From positions 23,352 through 87,351 of IMG/VR virus record IMGVR_UViG_3300047323_000138: 64,000 nt of DNA; one strand, 5' to 3'. The position numbers and the translations under genes were made by a program. Source of the DNA: a virus. The notes beneath the pieces were generated by a model. The model was not told the origin of the DNA. It made no database searches and worked only from the letters and a program-made list of their open reading frames with translations. Positions 23,461 through 31,017 of the stretch are shown in pieces (the stretch's first letter is position 1; each line of letters starts with the position of its first letter).

Positions 23461-23630
23461 AAGAGAAATCAGACGGTGAGATTTATGAAGATGTTAGCCG
23501 TAAAGCTAATCCAGAGCTACATGCACAAATAGATGCTTGGATACAAAGTCTTCATGAAGGGCAACAACAGCTCATCAATGAAGATGCACAATTGATTGAA
23601 GATAATTATTGGGAGTTAATATTGAAATGA
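23457..23630 (+). CDS. 57-residue acidic helical protein
   Basis: ATG overlaps the previous TGA. MKEKSDGEIYEDVSRKANPE then a long Gln/Glu helix. The stop overlaps the next ATG. Unknown. Confidence 0.65.
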   Translation: MKEKSDGEIYEDVSRKANPELHAQIDAWIQSLHEGQQQLINEDAQLIEDNYWELILK

Positions 23631-23986
23631 GTAATGTAAACTTTAAACCGATGGATGATAAGCAACGAGAGCAGGTGCGGCTCAAAAGGGCTGCTGACCA
23701 AGCTTATGCTAAAGAGAACTTGATTACAGATTTCAAAGACGAGCAGTTCTGGCGAGAGAATGCCTCCAAAGTGGCGCTACGCCTCCCCGGTTGGTGGATT
23801 CCTAGTAGCGAAACAAAATACATTCGACGTGCATGTAAAGCTTTAGGTGTAGATATTAATTTATTTGTGGAAAGCACAGGCTTTTCTAACTTAAATCAGC
23901 TCGTAAAGGCTAATTCTAAGTGGTCGGCTGTGGGTATGGTTGGGTTGTGTGTGGAATTTGCCATCGAAACTGGAAAGTTGGCGTAG
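23627..23986 (+). CDS. 119-residue unknown protein
   Basis: ATG 23627 overlaps the previous stop. Basic N-terminal helix (DDKQREQVRLKRAADQAYAK), later LRLPGWWIPSSETKYIRRAC. No known family. Confidence 0.72.
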   Translation: MSNVNFKPMDDKQREQVRLKRAADQAYAKENLITDFKDEQFWRENASKVALRLPGWWIPSSETKYIRRACKALGVDINLFVESTGFSNLNQLVKANSKWSAVGMVGLCVEFAIETGKLA

Positions 23987-24047
23987 TTTTTACCCTGCCA
24001 ATCAACGAAAAACTAAAATTCATCTCCGTACACAGGGGTATACTAAA

Positions 24048-24242
24048 ATGACAATTCTTGCTATATATTTAATCGGTGTAATCTTCACATTCTATTATGA
24101 GACAGAGGATATCTTCCTTGGATCGCTCCCTACATCTATTCAAGGGACAATTATATTCTCTTTATGTTGGCCCTTTAGCATAATCTTCGGAGCTGCTATC
24201 ATGTGGAAAGAGATTATTAAGAAACGTGGAGAGAAGAAATGA
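24048..24242 (+). CDS. Two-segment membrane protein
   Basis: 64 residues from ATG 24048. MTILAIYLIGVIFTFYYE and TIIFSLCWPFSIIFGAAIMW are membrane helices, with a Lys-rich tail inside. Unknown. Confidence 0.75.
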   Translation: MTILAIYLIGVIFTFYYETEDIFLGSLPTSIQGTIIFSLCWPFSIIFGAAIMWKEIIKKRGEKK

Positions 24243-24640
24243 CTGCTAATCGCACACTTGCTGAACAACGTGGATTATCTGAGTCCCAAATCCAAGAGAT
24301 TGATCGTCTGCACGAACATCTTGACAAAACAATAAACTATTTCATTGAACAAGGCTGGACACAGGCACGAGAAGATGAAATTCATGATATCGAATACCTC
24401 CTACAACAAGCTTGGGGATTTCCTAAAGACTGTGGATATCATCGTTATGCACACCAATATGCTTTTGTCTGTCAGTGGTTTGGTCGGACATTCAAGTGTG
24501 TAGAAACTGGGAATCAAATTACGTTAGGGAAGGACATCTACGAACGTCAGTATATTCCTTTCGGTAATTGTGCAATTGACTTGGGTGTCTTGAATGGCTA
24601 CTCTCGTCGTATTGGAAATATGGAGGAAATTAAGAAATGA
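24239..24640 (+). CDS. 133-residue unknown protein
   Basis: Helical N-terminal half (SQIQEIDRLHEHLDKTINYF). Later a His/Tyr/Cys-rich stretch (CGYHRYAHQYAFVCQWFGRT). No family recognised. ATGA overlap with the previous gene. Confidence 0.75.
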   Translation: MTANRTLAEQRGLSESQIQEIDRLHEHLDKTINYFIEQGWTQAREDEIHDIEYLLQQAWGFPKDCGYHRYAHQYAFVCQWFGRTFKCVETGNQITLGKDIYERQYIPFGNCAIDLGVLNGYSRRIGNMEEIKK

Positions 24641-24819
24641 CCCAACAATATTCACCCGAGAAACAATTGATCAAAGACTTCATCCGCTACATTTCTGATA
24701 ATCATAAGTGCTGTGTGGTGAGTTTTCCAGATGAGTTTGCTGCTGACAGCTATTTGAACTACAAATTTGTCAATACGTGTGAATTGCTGGATGAATTTAT
24801 TAGGGAGAGAAAGACATGA
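24637..24819 (+). CDS. 60-residue unknown protein
   Basis: MTQQYSPEKQLIKDFIRYIS, helical, two Cys in KCCVVSF. Coupled on both sides by 4-bp overlaps. Confidence 0.7.
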   Translation: MTQQYSPEKQLIKDFIRYISDNHKCCVVSFPDEFAADSYLNYKFVNTCELLDEFIRERKT

Positions 24820-25007
24820 GTTGGGTTCAAGTAGATGAAAAGACTGCTGAGTGGTTGTTACGACAACGTAATGACGACAACATCCTATACTCTTCGAACT
24901 CTTTGCACTGCTGGGATGAGATATTCACAGCAGGAGGTTGTAGATTTAAGGTGGAAGGTTCGTTCTACTCAGATGAAGTATCAGTCTATAAGGAAGAACA
25001 ACTATGA
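24816..25007 (+). CDS. 63-residue unknown protein
   Basis: MSWVQVDEKTAEWLLRQRND, then a beta-rich end with Cys (GGCRFKVEGSFYSDEVSVYK). Coupled overlaps. Unknown. Confidence 0.7.
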   Translation: MSWVQVDEKTAEWLLRQRNDDNILYSSNSLHCWDEIFTAGGCRFKVEGSFYSDEVSVYKEEQL

Positions 25008-25132
25008 ACCAAACAATTGAAGAAAGATTCCAATCCATAGAAGACCAACTCAAAGAGCTTCGCAAGGAATTGGAGAGTGACCTTGCGAAATATAGGGATA
25101 GTAGTTATTTAATTAAGAGGGAGAAATCATGA
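25004..25132 (+). CDS. 42-residue coiled-coil protein
   Basis: MNQTIEERFQSIEDQLKELR followed by more heptads. Overlaps the previous stop and the next ATG. Unknown. Confidence 0.65.
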   Translation: MNQTIEERFQSIEDQLKELRKELESDLAKYRDSSYLIKREKS

Positions 25133-25227
25133 ACAAAACAGAACTCATTGGAGTGGCAATAGCTATAACACTTATGCCTTATATTATTGGGGTGTGGTTA
25201 GTTTACAACATCAGGGGTGGGAAATGA
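25129..25227 (+). CDS. 32-residue single-pass membrane protein
   Basis: MNKTELIGVAIAITLMPYII then GVWLVYNIRGGK. One membrane helix. ATGA overlaps at both ends. Confidence 0.65.
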   Translation: MNKTELIGVAIAITLMPYIIGVWLVYNIRGGK

Positions 25228-25424
25228 ATCAGAAAGCTATTGAAACTTATGCGGTACATCTCTATAGAACACGAAAGCCTTGGTCTGATCCGTATGCATA
25301 TTACATTGAGTACACTGGTAACTATTATGGAGAAGACTCCGATGGAACAAGGATCTACAATTGGCAAGAATACGAACAAGAGTCTAGCGATGCTGTGGAT
25401 TATTGGTCAGGAGAAAGTAAATGA
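25224..25424 (+). CDS. 66-residue acidic Tyr-rich protein
   Basis: ATG 25224, chosen because it overlaps the preceding TGA. Text YAYYIEYTGNYYGEDSDGTR. Unknown. Confidence 0.68.
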   Translation: MNQKAIETYAVHLYRTRKPWSDPYAYYIEYTGNYYGEDSDGTRIYNWQEYEQESSDAVDYWSGESK

Positions 25425-25576
25425 AAGGTGAGCCACCAAAACCTCCACTTATGCGTGTAGGTGCTAACGGCAATCCATGCCCTCTATGTGGTAGTGGAAT
25501 GAAGCCTAATTGGCTGTGGCTAAAATCTAAGGGATGTTATCAGCCCGAGTGTGAGAATTATTGGAGGAACAGATGA
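25421..25576 (+). CDS. 51-residue zinc-finger-like protein
   Basis: NPCPLCGSGMKPNWLW, then GCYQPECENYW. CxxC plus CxxxxC about 19 residues apart suggests a single zinc site. Overlaps at both ends. Confidence 0.72.
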   Translation: MKGEPPKPPLMRVGANGNPCPLCGSGMKPNWLWLKSKGCYQPECENYWRNR

Positions 25577-25893
25577 CAGACACATACGAACGTTGTTCCT
25601 GTGGTGCTAGAGATAGGGCTAAGTGTAGTAAAGAGAGTGAACATGGTGGGAAGCTGTGTTTGAAGACAGAAGACAGTCTGTTTAAGAACTTTCGAGAAAC
25701 ACTTAATGGTGGCTTCTGTGCTGATATTGATTACGAGTCAGATGCTTGGCAGAAGGTTGTTGATGATTGGTCTGAGTTTAAAAGTCAGTGCGTGCCTATT
25801 CCTAAAGAGTTGTTTGAACGTATGGGTGTGATTAAAAAGAAAGCTGAAGAGAATAGGAAGAAGGACTTAGACAATGAAACCACTAATCATTAA
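25573..25893 (+). CDS. 106-residue Cys-rich unknown protein
   Basis: ATG 25573 overlaps the previous stop. N-terminus YERCSCGARDRAKCSKE with further Cys (GKLCLK) may bind metal. The second half is helical and charged. Unknown. Confidence 0.72.
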   Translation: MTDTYERCSCGARDRAKCSKESEHGGKLCLKTEDSLFKNFRETLNGGFCADIDYESDAWQKVVDDWSEFKSQCVPIPKELFERMGVIKKKAEENRKKDLDNETTNH

Positions 25894-26053
25894 AACACCA
25901 GAAGGACTTTACGTCTGTGAAATACCAATAGAGAATGAACCTGAAGACAATGCAACAGATGCGGAATGGTGGATATGGGCTGCAACTGGTGTTGGCAGTA
26001 GTCCTGTAGAGGCTTATAATAATTGGGTGAAGGATTGGGAGGATAAGGTGTGA
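25874..26053 (+). CDS. 59-residue protein, phage-type DAEWWIWAATG element
   Basis: MKPLIIKTPEGLYVCEIPIE, a beta hairpin, then AEWWIWAATGVGSSPVEAYN. Overlaps the previous gene by 20 bp. Unknown. Confidence 0.7.
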   Translation: MKPLIIKTPEGLYVCEIPIENEPEDNATDAEWWIWAATGVGSSPVEAYNNWVKDWEDKV

Positions 26054-26256
26054 ATCTTAAACCAGAAGACTTAGAAATCACCACATACCCACCCTATAAA
26101 ACTGGAGGACAACATGTAGGACTTACACATAGTGGTGTTCTTATTGTGCATAAACCTACAGGATTGGGTGTTGTGTCTATTAGTGAGAGAAGTCAGTATA
26201 GGAACAAAGATAGGGCTTTAGTTATGTTGGAAATATTGGTTGAGTTGGAGCTATGA
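26050..26256 (+). CDS. Miniature release-factor-like protein with GGQ motif
   Basis: 68 residues, GTG start overlapping the previous TGA. TGGQHVGLTHSGVLIVHKPT (residues 18-37) and ISERSQYRNKDRAL (44-57) match the catalytic domain of bacterial class I release factors and ArfB-type hydrolases: GGQ, the His/Thr strand, the HxPTG turn and the RSQxxNK segment. GGQ enters the ribosomal peptidyl-transferase centre and hydrolyses peptidyl-tRNA. There are no codon-recognition domains and only an 11-residue tail. It may rescue ribosomes or act on free peptidyl-tRNA. Confidence 0.82.
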   Translation: MNLKPEDLEITTYPPYKTGGQHVGLTHSGVLIVHKPTGLGVVSISERSQYRNKDRALVMLEILVELEL

Positions 26257-26414
26257 AAGGTCTATTCATACTAGCGTGCTGTTGTCTTTTCGCATATTGT
26301 ATAGCTGAGAGTTTAGACCAAGCTAGAAAAGAATGTGATAAGAAGCAAGGGTATGAATTTATTAAACCCATTGGTAGAAACCAACCTTGGCAGTGTATAC
26401 GGGAGGGTAGGTAA
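26253..26414 (+). CDS. 53-residue exported or lipoprotein-like protein
   Basis: MKGLFILACCCLFAYCIAES is a signal-like start with a possible lipobox (ILAC). The rest has two Cys. Coupled to both neighbours. Unknown. Confidence 0.65.
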   Translation: MKGLFILACCCLFAYCIAESLDQARKECDKKQGYEFIKPIGRNQPWQCIREGR

Positions 26415-26560
26415 TGTACGATAGACAACCACAAAGCTATGCTGAGATGTTTCAAATGGCAATGCAAGAGTTAAAGAAACAAACAGACTTGTACTTTGAA
26501 TTTAAGAAGAAAGAGTTTGATGCGTATGTGGATAGGAAGTTAGAGGAGGTGAAACAATGA
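26414..26560 (+). CDS. 48-residue charged helical protein
   Basis: MYDRQPQSYAEMFQMAMQEL then Lys/Glu-rich helix. TAATG overlap before, ATGA after. Unknown. Confidence 0.65.
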   Translation: MYDRQPQSYAEMFQMAMQELKKQTDLYFEFKKKEFDAYVDRKLEEVKQ

Positions 26561-27117
26561 AATACTATAGTGGAATAGGGAGCAGACAAACACCAAAAGA
26601 TATCCTAAAGCTTATGGAAGACATTGCATTCAAGCTTGCACAGAAAGGCTATATCTTACGGTCAGGCGCAGCAGGTGGTGCAGATACTGCATTTGAGACT
26701 GGTGCTAAATATTACGCTGAACAGATTGATGAACGTGTAACACTTGCTCAGTTGTATATTCCTTGGGCTAGCTTTGTTAGCTATGATGAATACTATAAAG
26801 ATTGGTATAAGGTGTTGGACAGAATGACCAAGAAAGAGGAAGCTTATCAATTAGCCTCTGAGACACACCCAGCTTGGGATAAGTGTTCTAAGGGAGCTAA
26901 AGCTCTACATGCACGTAATACGTTTCAGATACTAGGACCAAACCTTAACAATCCAAGTAGCTTTCTTATCTGTTGGGCTAAGGTAGATAAACATGGGCAA
27001 CTGAAAGGTGGTACCAGGACAGCTTGGGAGTTGGCTAAGGCTCATGGTGTTCCTTGTTTTAATTTGTACAATGAAGAAGATAAACAACGATTGATTAAAT
27101 TTGTGGAGAGTGAATGA
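26557..27117 (+). CDS. SLOG-fold (DprA/YspA-like) nucleotide-binding protein
   Basis: 186 residues. YYSGIGSRQTPKDILKLMED, then GYILRSGAAGGADTAFETGA and WAKVDKHGQLKGGTRTAWEL. This is the Rossmann-like layout of phage SLOG proteins related to DprA and YspA, which bind nucleotides or nucleotide-derived ligands. The biochemical role in phages is unknown. Confidence 0.88.
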   Translation: MKYYSGIGSRQTPKDILKLMEDIAFKLAQKGYILRSGAAGGADTAFETGAKYYAEQIDERVTLAQLYIPWASFVSYDEYYKDWYKVLDRMTKKEEAYQLASETHPAWDKCSKGAKALHARNTFQILGPNLNNPSSFLICWAKVDKHGQLKGGTRTAWELAKAHGVPCFNLYNEEDKQRLIKFVESE

Positions 27118-27347
27118 TGGAAAAGTATAAACTGACTTACGAGATTACTGAGTACGGCGGAAGTATTCAACTGCTGAGTGTTGAACCTAAATCTAATTAT
27201 GTAGAGCAATGCTTCTATGAAGGAGAGATTCTACAGCAGGTGTACTTGGATGATGACGGTGTGTATGAACTAACTGTGGTTCACGTCTTTGAAGAGGACT
27301 ACGATCACTTCGGTATTGTTAATCTAGAGAAGGTGTATGGACGTTAA
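27114..27347 (+). CDS. 77-residue acidic beta-rich protein
   Basis: MEKYKLTYEITEYGGSIQLL (reading starts with MM). Acidic, beta-rich. Overlaps its neighbours by 4 and 11 bp. Unknown. Confidence 0.7.
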   Translation: MMEKYKLTYEITEYGGSIQLLSVEPKSNYVEQCFYEGEILQQVYLDDDGVYELTVVHVFEEDYDHFGIVNLEKVYGR

Positions 27348-27891
27348 GGAACAAGCTGTAGCCCTGCGAAAGCAGGGATTAACGTATGCCCAAATATCAA
27401 GCTCCTTAAACGGGGCTTTGTCTGTTGATTGGTGTAAGAGAAATCTGAAGGGTGTAAAAGCTGTAGATAAATACACACTACTTTACGAACAATCCCTTAT
27501 ACTTTCTAAAAGACAAGAGGGTGTAACAGATAAAGAGCTTAAGGATATTGCATTCAAGGTATTAGGGACAGTTGAGAAAGGAGATATATCCAGATTGAAA
27601 GCCAAGATTAAACGGAAGAAAAATGATGACCAAAACTCGGTACTTGTTCGACCTGCATGGATGTCGCCCACCACTCCAGCAAAGAGCTTAGTTATGATGA
27701 ACGAACTATCTCATGAGTTATATGAAAATATCCAGCACCTAGTGGACATGTACATTGAGCAATACCCAGACACGGATAGAAAGAAGGCTTTAGAAGAGAT
27801 GGTGTACCTATCCAATGGATGGGCATTAAAAGAGAGTCTGGAACGTCGTATGGAAAGGAACTACAGGACAGTAGAACGTATAGAGAAGTAG
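27337..27891 (+). CDS. Helix-turn-helix protein, last gene of rightward block
   Basis: 184 residues. The N-terminal AVALRKQGLTYAQISSSLNG is a helix-turn-helix of the resolvase/transposase-like kind, with WCKRNLKGV after it. The rest is basic then acidic helix. It ends right before the GCAC repeat cluster, so it might bind those repeats. That link is inferred from position only. Confidence 0.75.
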   Translation: MDVKEQAVALRKQGLTYAQISSSLNGALSVDWCKRNLKGVKAVDKYTLLYEQSLILSKRQEGVTDKELKDIAFKVLGTVEKGDISRLKAKIKRKKNDDQNSVLVRPAWMSPTTPAKSLVMMNELSHELYENIQHLVDMYIEQYPDTDRKKALEEMVYLSNGWALKESLERRMERNYRTVERIEK

Positions 27892-27893
27892 CC

Positions 27894-28070
27894 TGCACTT
27901 TCTTTACTCCTATACAACACAAGAGTGCACGACCTGATTACACTGGTCTTTAGGTGCACTTTATCCGCACCTTTTGTCTACGCACTTTACTGAAAGCCTT
28001 GTAAATTAAGGGCTGTAGGTGAGTGCACTTCTTTTACTATAATATTAATACTCTCACAGTAGTGCACCTT
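27894..28070 (+). repeat. Cluster of seven GTGCAC(T)TT-type repeats
   Basis: GCAC cores start at 27895, 27927, 27956, 27967, 27982, 28025 and 28064. Most are extended as GTGCACTTTACT-like sequence (for example TGCACTTTCTTTACT, GTGCACTTCTTTTACT, GCACTTTACTG). All have the same orientation. Between the sixth and seventh is the AT-rich TACTATAATATTAATACT. Iteron-like and candidate for a replication origin or a binding array. Confidence 0.55.
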
Positions 28071-28113
28071 ACTAAATAAAATCACATGGGAAATATCCCA
28101 ACCCCTCCAGAAG

Positions 28114-28146
28114 GCACTTAGCTTGTATCAGTAAGTGTCTATTTCT
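28114..28146 (+). terminator. Terminator candidate for the rightward block
   Basis: GCACTTA (28114-28120) pairs with TAAGTGT (28132-28138, one G-U pair), followed by CTATTTCTTT. Confidence 0.5.
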
Positions 28147-28788
28147 TTGTCTAGAAAATATGGCAGTTGGTCTGTAAGCCTTTATTTATAAGGATCTTCT
28201 AGTTTCCTATAATTACCAGAGTTCTAGTTGTAGCGTTTAACAGCTTACTACCCCGTCACCTATATGTCAACCATAATATCAAAATATCTGAAGAATTCAT
28301 TAATCGGCCTGCCCTGATAGAGACAATGAATAAAATGCAATCCATGTACCAACCCCTCCATCGATAGCTATAACTCATCATCTACCGTTCCATAACGTAA
28401 CACTACGCAGAACATAGCTTATGTTAAATGCTACTGAATAGACTCATCCTATCAACATACTGAGCGACTACCACACCTGTAGCTACCTTGTCAAGAACAT
28501 CTATTAGCCTACATGTATAGGGCTGGATAGTGTGTTGGTGAGGTAATGTCAAGGGTTTATTGGGAAGTTTATAGTGTAAAGGAATCGTTACGGTGTGTTA
28601 ACGCGCTCAGGAGGGCGCTATGCTTAACTTGATACGTAGTATCGACTATGCTTATGAAAGACTAAATAGTGACTAATACATCTATTTCAGTCACATTGTA
28701 GACTAGAGAGAATAAAGCTTAGGAGGAGTTTAGAAGGTTATAGGAGGGTGGTATTTGAAAGGATACATGTTGATACTCATAAACAACT

Positions 28789-28808
28789 AAGGCCCCGTGA
28801 GGGGCCTT
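28789..28808 (-). terminator. Strong terminator for the leftward block
   Basis: AAGGCCCC, GTGA, GGGGCCTT: perfect 8-bp stem with a 4-nt loop, 19 bp beyond the stop at 28828. In the leftward RNA it is followed by AGTTGTTT. The near-symmetric A/T flanks could let it work in both directions. Confidence 0.8.
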
Positions 28809-28827
28809 GTAGACTTTCCTGCTTGAA

Positions 28828-29133
28828 TTACTTAGCTACAAGTAACTCTTTAGGAATGTATGCAACACCATCACATACATAAACTTGATCAAAGAACTTA
28901 GTTTCAGAGTAGCCGTAGGTGCGAACAATCTTAAAGCCTTCCACTTTAGCTGCAAAGTGCCATTTAGCAAAACCTTCCTCCTGCTGAATTGCAAACTCAT
29001 CAGCCACTACATACTCAGTCTTCACGCGTTTCTGTGCAGGAGCCACTTTCTTGATGCAAGTGTAGCCATAAGGCTTGCCATTGAAGAACTGTGGGCAGGT
29101 AACTTCAGAACCACAGCAAGTGCAAGTAATCAT
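28828..29133 (-). CDS. 101-residue Cys-rich protein
   Basis: ATG 29133 (GGGAG upstream), chosen over an upstream in-frame start at 29184. N-terminus MITCTCCGSEVTCPQFFNGK and later YGYTCIKKV give a zinc-ribbon-like head. The remainder is beta-rich. Last gene of the leftward early block. Upstream a TACAAT lies at 29191-29196 (minus strand) without a good -35 box. Confidence 0.75.
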   Translation of the reverse strand: MITCTCCGSEVTCPQFFNGKPYGYTCIKKVAPAQKRVKTEYVVADEFAIQQEEGFAKWHFAAKVEGFKIVRTYGYSETKFFDQVYVCDGVAYIPKELLVAK

Positions 29134-29209
29134 GGCTAAATCTCCCGAAGAGGGTGGATCTGGATGACCCTGTCTCCCTTTCATGTTTAAATTGTAGCAC
29201 AGCTAATGG

Positions 29210-29365
29210 TTATGTACAGGAGAATTTGAAAGAAAATAAAGATATTTTTATTATAGACAGGTGGCGCTCATCCCTACCATTCATTGAAGACGCATATCCA
29301 CCACAATTACAATAATTCTTATAGCTTGTGATACCTTTTGTAGACAACCAGAGTAGATAAGTCAT
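29210..29365 (-). CDS. 51-residue candidate, perhaps a decayed zinc-binding gene
   Basis: ATG 29365 with AGGA 8-12 nt upstream. MTYLLWLSTKGITSYKNYCN then CGGYASSMNGRDERHL. The CxCGGYAxSMNGR stretch is like the core of small phage metal-binding proteins. After it the text turns to Ile/Ser/Phe-rich, as if the frame had been lost. Apart from this frame, 29134-29542 is empty. Confidence 0.4.
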   Translation of the reverse strand: MTYLLWLSTKGITSYKNYCNCGGYASSMNGRDERHLSIIKISLFSFKFSCT

Positions 29366-29542
29366 TTCTCTATTCCTATGTTTTCTGATTCGGTAGGCAC
29401 CTTATATAGATTTGTCTACCCTGTAAAGCTTTTTATTCAATTTCTTTCAAAGCTTCTCAAACCTAACAGCCGTATGCTCCAAATAATCATCTGTCATACA
29501 TAGGAATGATTTGTACATGGAAGCTCTGAATGAATGGCCTCA

Positions 29543-29689
29543 CTAGAATTGTTTCAAGATAGAACGGATGTTAGACACATCATCAATCAGACTGTGCAGC
29601 TTCTCGATAGCTTCCCGCTCAGAGTATGAATGTATGAGTATCCACAAGTGTCCTTTGCAGTATGAGGTGTCATAATTGATGATGTACAT
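29543..29689 (-). CDS. 48-residue unknown protein
   Basis: ATG 29689 with AAGGGTG upstream. MYIINYDTSYCKGHLWILIH then a charged helix. Unknown. Confidence 0.6.
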   Translation of the reverse strand: MYIINYDTSYCKGHLWILIHSYSEREAIEKLHSLIDDVSNIRSILKQF

Positions 29690-29714
29690 GTTATCACCCT
29701 TTTAGAAGTAGTTA

Positions 29715-29864
29715 TTAGTGGACGATTGTTTGCAGGCCTTTAGCATAATCAGAGGCTGGATAGCCTTCCACTTCGTCTTTCCATGTTTTGTGATATATTG
29801 GTGCTGGTTTTGATGAGCTATCTTGAAATAAGACTTTGTAGAGGACTACTAGTGAGATGATCAT
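29715..29864 (-). CDS. 49-residue protein with hydrophobic start
   Basis: ATG 29864 with AAGGAAA upstream and a near-consensus promoter 39 bp before it. MIISLVVLYKVLFQDSSSKP suggests a short signal anchor. Unknown. Confidence 0.62.
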   Translation of the reverse strand: MIISLVVLYKVLFQDSSSKPAPIYHKTWKDEVEGYPASDYAKGLQTIVH

Positions 29865-29902
29865 GACAATTTCCTTCTTGTATGTTTTGTTTCAGTAAGA
29901 TA

Positions 29903-29930
29903 ATTATAGCTTATCTCAGAGAGCAGTCAA
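29903..29930 (-). promoter_or_regulatory. Early leftward promoter
   Basis: TTGACT (29925-29930), 16 bp, TATAAT (29903-29908) on the minus strand. The 20 nt after the -10 box (29883-29902) match 18 of 20 those after the promoter at 34468-34496. Confidence 0.7.
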
Positions 29931-29933
29931 CCT

Positions 29934-30179
29934 TTATTTCACTTCAGGAATACAATTAATTTCCCAGGCCACCACTTCGCCAGCCATATGCTCTGCCTTG
30001 AAACTTGTCATGTACTGCCGATAGGCTTCCTCTACAGGCATAGACATAATGAATTTACGTTCTTCTTGCATACGTTCGATGCAGTCAGAGTGTGTTAGGG
30101 AAGAGGCTTTGCCTCCGTCAACAATGTACTCTTCACAAGTGATGACAGAGCAGAACGAGATAGCTAGTAGGAGGGACAT
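29934..30179 (-). CDS. 81-residue exported protein candidate
   Basis: ATG 30179 chosen: it has AGGAA upstream and starts a signal peptide (MSLLLAISFCSVITCEEYIV), whereas the longer frame to 30275 crosses a promoter. The mature part has Cys residues (HSDCIERMQ, EINCIPEVK). Unknown role. Confidence 0.7.
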   Translation of the reverse strand: MSLLLAISFCSVITCEEYIVDGGKASSLTHSDCIERMQEERKFIMSMPVEEAYRQYMTSFKAEHMAGEVVAWEINCIPEVK

Positions 30180-30234
30180 GATTGTGATTCCTGTGTTTGT
30201 CTGAGAGAATCTCTTTCCTCTCTTCTTGTGTTCT

Positions 30235-30262
30235 ATTGTACAGCTTCTGGTGTGGTGTGCAA
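30235..30262 (-). promoter_or_regulatory. Early leftward promoter
   Basis: TTGCAC (30257-30262), 16 bp, TACAAT (30235-30240), 56 bp before the signal-peptide gene. Confidence 0.6.
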
Positions 30263-30295
30263 GGGATCCTTTCATAAAGTTTAATTTATTTTTTA

Positions 30296-30323
30296 AACAA
30301 AAGAAAGCCCCATAATTGGGGCT
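30296..30323 (-). terminator. Rho-independent terminator
   Basis: AGCCCC (30318-30323 read leftward) pairs with GGGGCT (30306-30311), 6-nt loop, followed by TTCTTTTGTTT. It closes the 30333 gene. Confidence 0.8.
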
Positions 30324-30332
30324 GTCCGCTAG

Positions 30333-30611
30333 TTAACCTTTAGAAACTTCTTCGTGAAACCTCTCAGGTACTTTTGCAACCTTAACACCGTAAGCGTCTT
30401 CAAAGTGACTGGGAAGCTCTCCGTCTTCAAGATAGGCCCAAGATCTGCCTTTGTCATCGTCTCGCACTAAGACAATACGAGATGTCATACCCTCTTCACA
30501 AGGGATTTCATTAATAGCTTTGGCTTTAGCAAAGCTGTCTGTATGGTTGTGATTCTGGATGTCCTCATGCTCATCCACTTCCTCTACATCCCACTCATAG
30601 TATACAGTCAT
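30333..30611 (-). CDS. 92-residue acidic unknown protein
   Basis: MTVYYEWDVEEVDEHEDIQN, later RIVLVRDDDKGRSWAYLEDG. Reads as a small beta protein found in several phages as hypothetical. It has its own promoter and terminator, so it is a single-gene unit. Confidence 0.8.
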   Translation of the reverse strand: MTVYYEWDVEEVDEHEDIQNHNHTDSFAKAKAINEIPCEEGMTSRIVLVRDDDKGRSWAYLEDGELPSHFEDAYGVKVAKVPERFHEEVSKG

Positions 30612-30656
30612 TTTGTGTCTCTCCTTTGGAAGCTGTTTTGCTTCCTTCTGGTTTTA

Positions 30657-30685
30657 ATTCTAATGACCTTCACACCACACGTCAA
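30657..30685 (-). promoter_or_regulatory. Early leftward promoter with leader hairpin
   Basis: TTGACG (30680-30685), 17 bp, TAGAAT (30657-30662). The leader contains GGAAGC, AAAACA, GCTTCC, a 6-bp hairpin just before the ribosome site AAAGGAGAG. Confidence 0.7.
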
Positions 30686-30738
30686 CAAGTATTTCAAACA
30701 TTATTCATTGAAAGATTCTATCAGGTAAGCTTGTCTCA

Positions 30739-31017
30739 TCACTCCAAATAATCATAAATCACCGTAACATCTTCAGGCTTGTATTTAGCCATCACACCCT
30801 CTTCACTCAAACTCCCTTCCACAATGTCATAAGCCTGCACCTTCGCATTAAACACATATAGCTTCTTTGACTTCCTGTCGTATTTGTATAGGAGGATTGT
30901 GTCAGAGCTTGGATAGCTGTCGGATTTAAGCCAGATTGTATTGTCTTCGATGTATGTGCAAACTAGCTTTAGAGGGCCAAGTGTGTAGACAGCATCTGTT
31001 TTGAATTGGATAGTCAT
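30739..31017 (-). CDS. 92-residue beta-rich protein
   Basis: MTIQFKTDAVYTLGPLKLVC, later KKLYVFNAKVQAYDIVEGSL. Probably a small beta barrel. Overlaps the gene before it by 4 bp. Unknown. Confidence 0.75.
   Translation of the reverse strand: MTIQFKTDAVYTLGPLKLVCTYIEDNTIWLKSDSYPSSDTILLYKYDRKSKKLYVFNAKVQAYDIVEGSLSEEGVMAKYKPEDVTVIYDYLE

Larger units (their letters stand above)
27892..28827. other. 936-bp non-coding convergent region
   Basis: Lies between the ends of a rightward and a leftward gene block. The first 180 bp hold seven GCAC repeats and an AT-rich patch. A terminator for each direction is listed separately. GATACGTAGTATC (28631-28643) is a small palindrome. From 28140 to 28780 I see no gene, no tRNA and no long repeat. 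Confidence 0.6.

Noticed and set aside
27894-28070. CRISPR array suggested by the repeated GCAC blocks
   Set aside because: Repeats are only 8-12 bp, spacing is irregular (11-43 bp) and no cas gene is present.
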